From: Streptobacillus canis
GTDB lineage: Bacteria; Fusobacteriota; Fusobacteriia; Fusobacteriales; Leptotrichiaceae
Assembly: GCF_009733925.1 (NCBI RefSeq)
Contig: NZ_WOEI01000014.1
Span: 1 to 42,875 of the forward strand
Reading direction: 5' to 3'
DNA length: 42,875 nucleotides
A program made the translations under genes and the position numbers. Shown here piece by piece: positions 39,650-42,875 of this stretch (within the stretch, counting starts at the first letter, position 1; the number at the start of each line of letters is the position of its first letter). Below the pieces are notes generated by a model. The model saw only the letters and a program-made list of their open reading frames with translations. It had not been told where the DNA came from and did no database searches.

Positions 39650-40952
39650 ATATATTATTTTCTCTAATTAAATTTAAAGTAACTTTATCAATTTTATTAT
39701 TAACTCTTAAGGCTAATTTATCAAACAACTCTTTACTAATTACATATCTTTTGTTTCTAATTTGAACTCTAAATGTATTATCTTTATTAAGCTTAATTTG
39801 TTTTATTCTATAAACTTTACCCAAATTATTTTCATAGATATCTACAATTTTTCTAACAAAAACATCTAAATCGTATCTTTTTGATATTTCTAATGATTTA
39901 TCTCTCATATCTTTTCTTTGTTGTTCATTTAATGAATAAAAAGTATCGATTTTCTTATTTAACTCTTCTTCATTTTCAAAGAAATATCCATTTTCACCTT
40001 CGTATAATAAATCTTTTAAAACAACCTTATCACTACAGAATAATACCTTACCTGTTGACATTGCTTCAATGAATGTTAAACCTTGTGTTTCAGTCGTACT
40101 TGCAGATATGAATGCATCTGCTACATTATAGTAGTCTGCAACTTCACTATATTCTTTTTTCCCACAAAATATTATGTTTTGATAATTATATTTTTCTTGA
40201 AAATGTTTAAGTTCCGGACCTTCTCCAACAACTAATAATGTTAAATCTTTTCTTACTTTTATAGTTTCAAGTATTATTTCTATATTTTTTTCTTTAGCCA
40301 CTCTTCCTAAATAAATCATTACTTTTTTATCTTTTAGATTATATTCATCTTTAATTCTTTGTATATTTTCATAATTTGGATTTCTAAATCTTTCAAGATC
40401 AATTCCAGATGGTAATACTCTTACATCATTATTCTTAACAGAATACTTCATTAACACATCATAAGTTTTTTTTGAAGGAACTATTACAGTATTTGATGGA
40501 TAACAATATATCTTAGAAATCATTTCTACAAATCTTACTGATGGTTTATCTAATATAGAAATATTCATAAAATTAATATAGTGTGTATAGTCCTCAAGCA
40601 TAGTATGGTAAGTATATACTAAAGGTATTCCTAACACTTTTGCAATCATCCTTCCTAAAATCGCTACACCAAATTCTGTATGTATATGGATTACATCTAA
40701 TTTTAATTTTCTAATTTCATTAAATCCTCTAAAATGAAAAGGACCTGTAAATGAATAATTATAGAAATCCTTCAATAAAAATGATGGTAATCTATATACA
40801 TTTCCATCTTTTTCAAGCTTAAAGCTATCATTACAGGTAATTACATAAACTTCATGACCAAGATTTTCCAAACCTTTTCTTAATGTATCAACACACACAG
40901 CCACACCATTTGCATGAGGTAAATATGTGTCTGAAAATAACCCTATCTTCAT
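39648..40952 (-). CDS. GT4-family glycosyltransferase
   Basis: This is a GT-B fold glycosyltransferase of 434 residues. The N-terminal MKIGLFSDTYLPHANGVAVCVDTL is typical of diacylglycerol- and mannosyl-transferring GT4 enzymes; the donor site has YLGRVAKEKNIE, VVGEGPELK and the EX7E motif in TETQGLTFIEAM. A less conserved tail of about 60 residues, rich in Lys and Asn, follows. Glucosylation of diacylglycerol to a membrane glycolipid is plausible but not proven. Its ATG overlaps the stop of a 46-residue gene (TAATG), and AAGGAG lies eight bases upstream. Confidence 0.85.
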   Translation of the reverse strand: MKIGLFSDTYLPHANGVAVCVDTLRKGLENLGHEVYVITCNDSFKLEKDGNVYRLPSFLLKDFYNYSFTGPFHFRGFNEIRKLKLDVIHIHTEFGVAILGRMIAKVLGIPLVYTYHTMLEDYTHYINFMNISILDKPSVRFVEMISKIYCYPSNTVIVPSKKTYDVLMKYSVKNNDVRVLPSGIDLERFRNPNYENIQRIKDEYNLKDKKVMIYLGRVAKEKNIEIILETIKVRKDLTLLVVGEGPELKHFQEKYNYQNIIFCGKKEYSEVADYYNVADAFISASTTETQGLTFIEAMSTGKVLFCSDKVVLKDLLYEGENGYFFENEEELNKKIDTFYSLNEQQRKDMRDKSLEISKRYDLDVFVRKIVDIYENNLGKVYRIKQIKLNKDNTFRVQIRNKRYVISKELFDKLALRVNNKIDKVTLNLIRENNI

Positions 40953-41092
40953 TATTTCTCCTTTTTTTTCAACTCTGCTAATCTATATTTTAAAAAATCT
41001 TCAAATGATAATGCTTCACATCCACATACCAATTCATCATCTTTTTCAAACTCTTTTTTTAATTTTTCATACAATTCTTTATTAATTTCCAT
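40952..41092 (-). CDS. Small 46-residue protein coupled to the glycosyltransferase
   Basis: A complete frame from ATG 41092 to TAA 40952 encodes 46 residues, starting MEINKELYEKLKKEFEKDDE and containing VCGCEALSFEDFLKYRL. It begins inside the last codons of the upstream TM protein gene (11-base overlap) and its stop overlaps the glycosyltransferase ATG. Such double overlap is how real genes join elsewhere in this window. The product is charged, soluble and probably helical, with one CxC pair. No family is recognised. The ribosome binding site is weak (GGA), so coupling would drive its translation. Confidence 0.6.
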   Translation of the reverse strand: MEINKELYEKLKKEFEKDDELVCGCEALSFEDFLKYRLAELKKKEK

Positions 41093-41477
41093 TATTATTT
41101 CCATTCTTTTTATCTTTTACATGTTGTTCTATTATTTTATCTAATTCTTTATCTGTTTCACTTTTATCTTCTACTTTTTCTTCAACTTTTTTTTCAGTAT
41201 TTTCTTCAGAATTTTCTTCTTTTTTATCTTCTACTTTATTTTCAGTATTATCTTCTATTTTTTCTTCTTTAACATTTTCTTTTGGCTCTTCTTTTTTTTC
41301 TTCTTTATTTCCAGTTTCATAAAATCCATTTTTTCTAATATTATATTCTTGAACTAATAAATCTGTATTATTATATGCATTTTTTCTTATATATTTAATT
41401 CTAGAATATGTAAAAAATAGTCCTAAAAAGAATATTATCCAAAATATAGCTCTCAAAATATTTTTAAATCTTCTCAT
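41082..41477 (-). CDS. Single-pass membrane protein with a Lys/Glu-rich tail
   Basis: The 131-residue protein has a basic N-terminus, one transmembrane segment at about 8-24, and a highly charged low-complexity region from about 57 to 110 made of imperfect repeats such as ENTEKKVEEKVEDK. No domain is recognised. The charged tail may be a flexible spacer or coiled coil; topology with few lysines outside cannot be settled by eye. AGGTGG precedes the ATG. It sits between mtnN and the 46-residue gene in one transcript. Confidence 0.75.
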   Translation of the reverse strand: MRRFKNILRAIFWIIFFLGLFFTYSRIKYIRKNAYNNTDLLVQEYNIRKNGFYETGNKEEKKEEPKENVKEEKIEDNTENKVEDKKEENSEENTEKKVEEKVEDKSETDKELDKIIEQHVKDKKNGNNNGN

Positions 41478-41485
41478 ATATCCAC

Positions 41486-42154
41486 CTATATTAATTTAGT
41501 AAGTATTTTTTTTGAATTTTCTGCAGCAATATTTACAAATTCGAAAAACTCCATTCCAGATTCATCTGTGACAGTATCAGAAATAGATCTAATAATTAAA
41601 AAATCTACTCCTAAAAGATATGCTGAATGTGCCACAGATGCAGATTCCATATCTACACACATTGCATCAAATTCTTTTCCGATTGTTATTTTTTCTTTTG
41701 CATTTGAAATAAATTTATCACCTGAAATTATTCCACCAAAATATACATTTTCACCTTTTAGTTTTTCCATACTTTCATCAAGTATTTTCCCAGGTCTAAA
41801 TAATGACGTTTCCATTCTTGGAATTACACCTTTTTCATGTCCAAATTCTGTTACATCAAATAAATATTCTTGTAATTTAGTTGAAATTACAATATCCCCT
41901 ATTTTTAATTTTTCTGAAGTAGATCCTGCTACTCCTGAAAAATATATTTTTTCAACATTAAATTCTTTAACTAATAATGTTGTAATAATAGCTGCATTAA
42001 CCATTCCAATTCCACATTCAACTAAAACTACCTCTTTATTATTTAATAATCCTAAATAAAATGTATTACCATTTACAACTTTTTCTGTAATATTCTTCAT
42101 TTCATTTTTTATTACAGTTATCTCTTCGTGCATAGCACCTATTATTCCTATCAT
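41486..42154 (-). CDS. mtnN: 5'-methylthioadenosine/S-adenosylhomocysteine nucleosidase
   Basis: MtnN cleaves adenine from MTA and SAH, recycling by-products of methylation and polyamine synthesis. The opening MIGIIGAMHEEI carries the catalytic Glu12, the substrate loop is FSGVAGS, and CVDMESASVAHSAY includes the ribose-binding Glu. RSISDTVTDES supplies the catalytic Asp. It has 222 residues. GGAG five bases before the ATG at 42154 rules out longer in-frame starts. It is first in its operon. Confidence 0.94.
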   Translation of the reverse strand: MIGIIGAMHEEITVIKNEMKNITEKVVNGNTFYLGLLNNKEVVLVECGIGMVNAAIITTLLVKEFNVEKIYFSGVAGSTSEKLKIGDIVISTKLQEYLFDVTEFGHEKGVIPRMETSLFRPGKILDESMEKLKGENVYFGGIISGDKFISNAKEKITIGKEFDAMCVDMESASVAHSAYLLGVDFLIIRSISDTVTDESGMEFFEFVNIAAENSKKILTKLI

Positions 42155-42182
42155 ATTTACTCCTATTAATTGTAATACATAT

Positions 42183-42211
42183 ATTTTAACATTTTTGAAT
42201 ATAAAACACAA
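42183..42211 (-). promoter_or_regulatory. Promoter of mtnN
   Basis: TTGTGT (42211-42206) and TAAAAT (42188-42183) are 17 bases apart on the minus strand. The promoter begins a few bases after the remnant of the HD pseudogene. Confidence 0.55.
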
Positions 42212-42216
42212 ATTTT

Positions 42217-42585
42217 TTAGTTTTCTAAAAATTCAAGAGCTTCTTTATATTTTTTAATTTTTTTATATCAATTATAGCAACACTATTTAGTCTTTTTAAA
42301 TTTGAATTGTGTTTTAAGTCTTCTATTTTACTTTTTTGCAATATTATTATTTTTAACTCTTTCTAAGTATTCCATATACTTTTCCCCTTTAACTTTTGTT
42401 ATCACTTTAACTGCTTCAATAACATCTTTATCAAAATATACATTTAAATCTTCTAATGTATAATCACTATCTTCTATTACATCATGTAATAAAGCAACTA
42501 TTTTCTCTTTATAACCATTTACTTTCAAAGAAAGATATATAGGATGATATATATACCTTTTACCACCTTTATCTTTTTGAAAAAA
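42217..42585 (-). pseudogene. HD-domain (p)ppGpp-hydrolase-like protein, frameshifted and 5'-truncated
   Basis: Translated on the minus strand, the remnant reads KDKGGKRYIYHPIYLSLKV near 42570, then IVALLHDVIEDSDYTLEDL with an intact HD...ED metal motif, then YMEYLERVKNNNIAKK and a stop at 42328. The homologous continuation (KIEDLKHNSNLKRLNS) resumes in another frame after short A runs, and a third frame is needed for a final KYKEALEFLEN. The 5' end, which should hold about 15 further residues, is replaced by the hairpin and IS sequence beginning near 42581. Family resemblance is to small RSH/Mesh1-like HD hydrolases. The only long uninterrupted stretch is 42328-42528. Confidence 0.75.
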
Positions 42586-42622
42586 AGGTGATTCGGGATT
42601 TTAAAAAATCCTTGAATCACCT
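42586..42622. repeat. Long hairpin at the left edge of the IS element
   Basis: AGGTGATTC (42586-42594) pairs with GAATCACCT (42614-42622), and inside it GGATTTT pairs with AAAATCC, giving a 37-base structure with a small bulge. T-rich flanks on both sides would let it end transcription in either direction. It sits exactly where homology to the HD gene stops and just before the transposase promoter, so it may be the element's terminal structure. Confidence 0.7.
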
Positions 42623-42640
42623 CTTTCTTTTCTATATAAT
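42612..42640 (+). promoter_or_regulatory. Promoter of the IS transposase
   Basis: TTGAAT (42612-42617) and a perfect TATAAT (42635-42640) are 17 bases apart. The -35 lies in the right arm of the terminal hairpin. AAAGGAG at 42665-42671 stands eight bases before an ATG at 42680. Confidence 0.6.
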
Positions 42641-42679
42641 TTAATCACCAAACAAAACTAACAGAAAGGAGTGATAAAC

Positions 42680-42713
42680 ATGACATCTAAAATCAAATTC
42701 ATCTAGATGTCAT
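42680..42713 (+). repeat. Inverted repeat enclosing the transposase start codon
   Basis: ATGACATCT (42680-42688) and AGATGTCAT (42705-42713) are perfect 9-base inverted repeats with a 16-base loop. The start codon is inside the left arm, so folding of the mRNA could hide it, a known way for IS elements to limit translation from outside transcripts. It may instead be a by-product of the deletion that removed the N-terminal coding region. Confidence 0.5.
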
Positions 42714-42875
42714 ATCTGTAACTTTCAACATAAAATGAAACTTACTTGTAAATCTAGATTATGTAATTCTTGTGGATATAATTACTCTATTAAATGGACT
42801 AACTCCATCACTAATCAATTAATTAATATTCCTCATAGACATGTTCTTTTTACTATTCCTCAACAATTTAGAAAA
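42680..42875 (+). pseudogene. IS91-like transposase, N-terminal part (frame broken, window-truncated)
   Basis: The well-positioned ATG at 42680 gives MTSKIKFI and then a stop at 42704-42706. The zinc-finger region follows in the +1 frame: RCHICNFQHKMKLTCKS, then RLCNSCGYNYSIKW, and further on PHRHVLFTIPQQFRK to the window end. C-x2-C, C-x4-C-x2-C and the HRHVxFTIP motif are hallmarks of IS91-type transposases. About 40 residues usually present between start and finger are missing, so this copy looks deleted and frameshifted. Translation from the internal ATG at 42735 would skip the first two cysteines. Confidence 0.7.

Larger units (their letters stand above)
42581..42875 (+). mobile_element. 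IS91-like insertion sequence, left part (continues beyond window)
   Basis: From the hairpin to the window end the sequence carries a promoter, a strong ribosome binding site and the start of a transposase of the zinc-finger IS91/Y2 type. The left boundary is inferred from the point where the HD pseudogene's coding homology ends. The right end is outside the window. IS91-type elements lack inverted terminal repeats and have hairpins near their ends, which fits. Confidence 0.65.

Noticed and set aside
42586..42622. The hairpin at the IS edge as a CRISPR repeat or a riboswitch.
   Set aside because: It occurs once, has no spacer array, and is flanked by T runs like a terminator at an element boundary.

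Overview
The window comes from a very AT-rich bacterium. Housekeeping genes are packed tightly, often with overlapping TAATG stop/start junctions, strong AGGAGG-type ribosome binding sites and sigma70-like promoters. The protein style (MiaB, YebC, DisA, GlgC/GlgA, RSH), the low GC content and an mraZ-rsmH-ftsL block with no further division genes suggest Fusobacteriota, probably Leptotrichiaceae (Sneathia, Streptobacillus or Leptotrichia relatives). That placement is inferred from protein style, not from a 16S gene. Apart from yebC and an IS fragment at the right edge, every gene is on the minus strand. I see no tRNA, rRNA or CRISPR array.

Layout, left to right; minus-strand operons run from high to low coordinates. 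1-27: first codons of a minus-strand gene that leaves the window. 211-927: yebC alone. 965-5286: operon acpP-rnc-coaD-radA-disA-HIT, joining lipid carrier, RNA processing, CoA synthesis, recombination and c-di-AMP synthesis. 5331-8728: glgC-glgA plus a HAD phosphatase. 8738-8986: two terminators and what looks like the 3' stump of a lost gene. 8987-11093: focA-miaB with a possible coupled leader peptide. 11205-11960: exoA. 12047-13753: mraZ-rsmH-ftsL-like with a four-copy MraZ box. 13935-16397: glgP. 16551-16832: HU. 16928-17900: tpiA-secG. 17977-26725: seven tightly spaced genes copA, alpha/beta hydrolase, gapN, glk, corC, ackA, cof. 26851-32641: malQ-rarA-ydcZ-dusA-nox-trxA. 32686-39545: relA-tgt-thiI-yihY-rmuC. 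39648-42154: mtnN, a TM/KE-rich protein, a 46-residue protein and a GT4 glycosyltransferase. 42217-42875: a frameshifted HD-hydrolase pseudogene cut by an IS91-like element that runs off the window.

Taken together the genes describe a saccharolytic fermenter. It has glucokinase, triose-phosphate isomerase, the non-phosphorylating GapN bypass (NADPH), acetate kinase, a formate/nitrite channel and a water-forming NADH oxidase. It also has glycogen synthesis and breakdown (glgC, glgA, glgP, malQ), spread over three transcription units. Signalling is covered by DisA (c-di-AMP) and a long RSH protein (ppGpp).

I found no large unknown system. The most interesting signals are small: a tRNA-guanine transglycosylase lacking all four zinc ligands, a hydrolase without its serine nucleophile, a hidden 46-residue gene coupled to a glycosyltransferase, a leader peptide overlapping focA, a miaB-like 3' stump with its own terminator, and a decaying small-alarmone-hydrolase-like gene at an IS junction.
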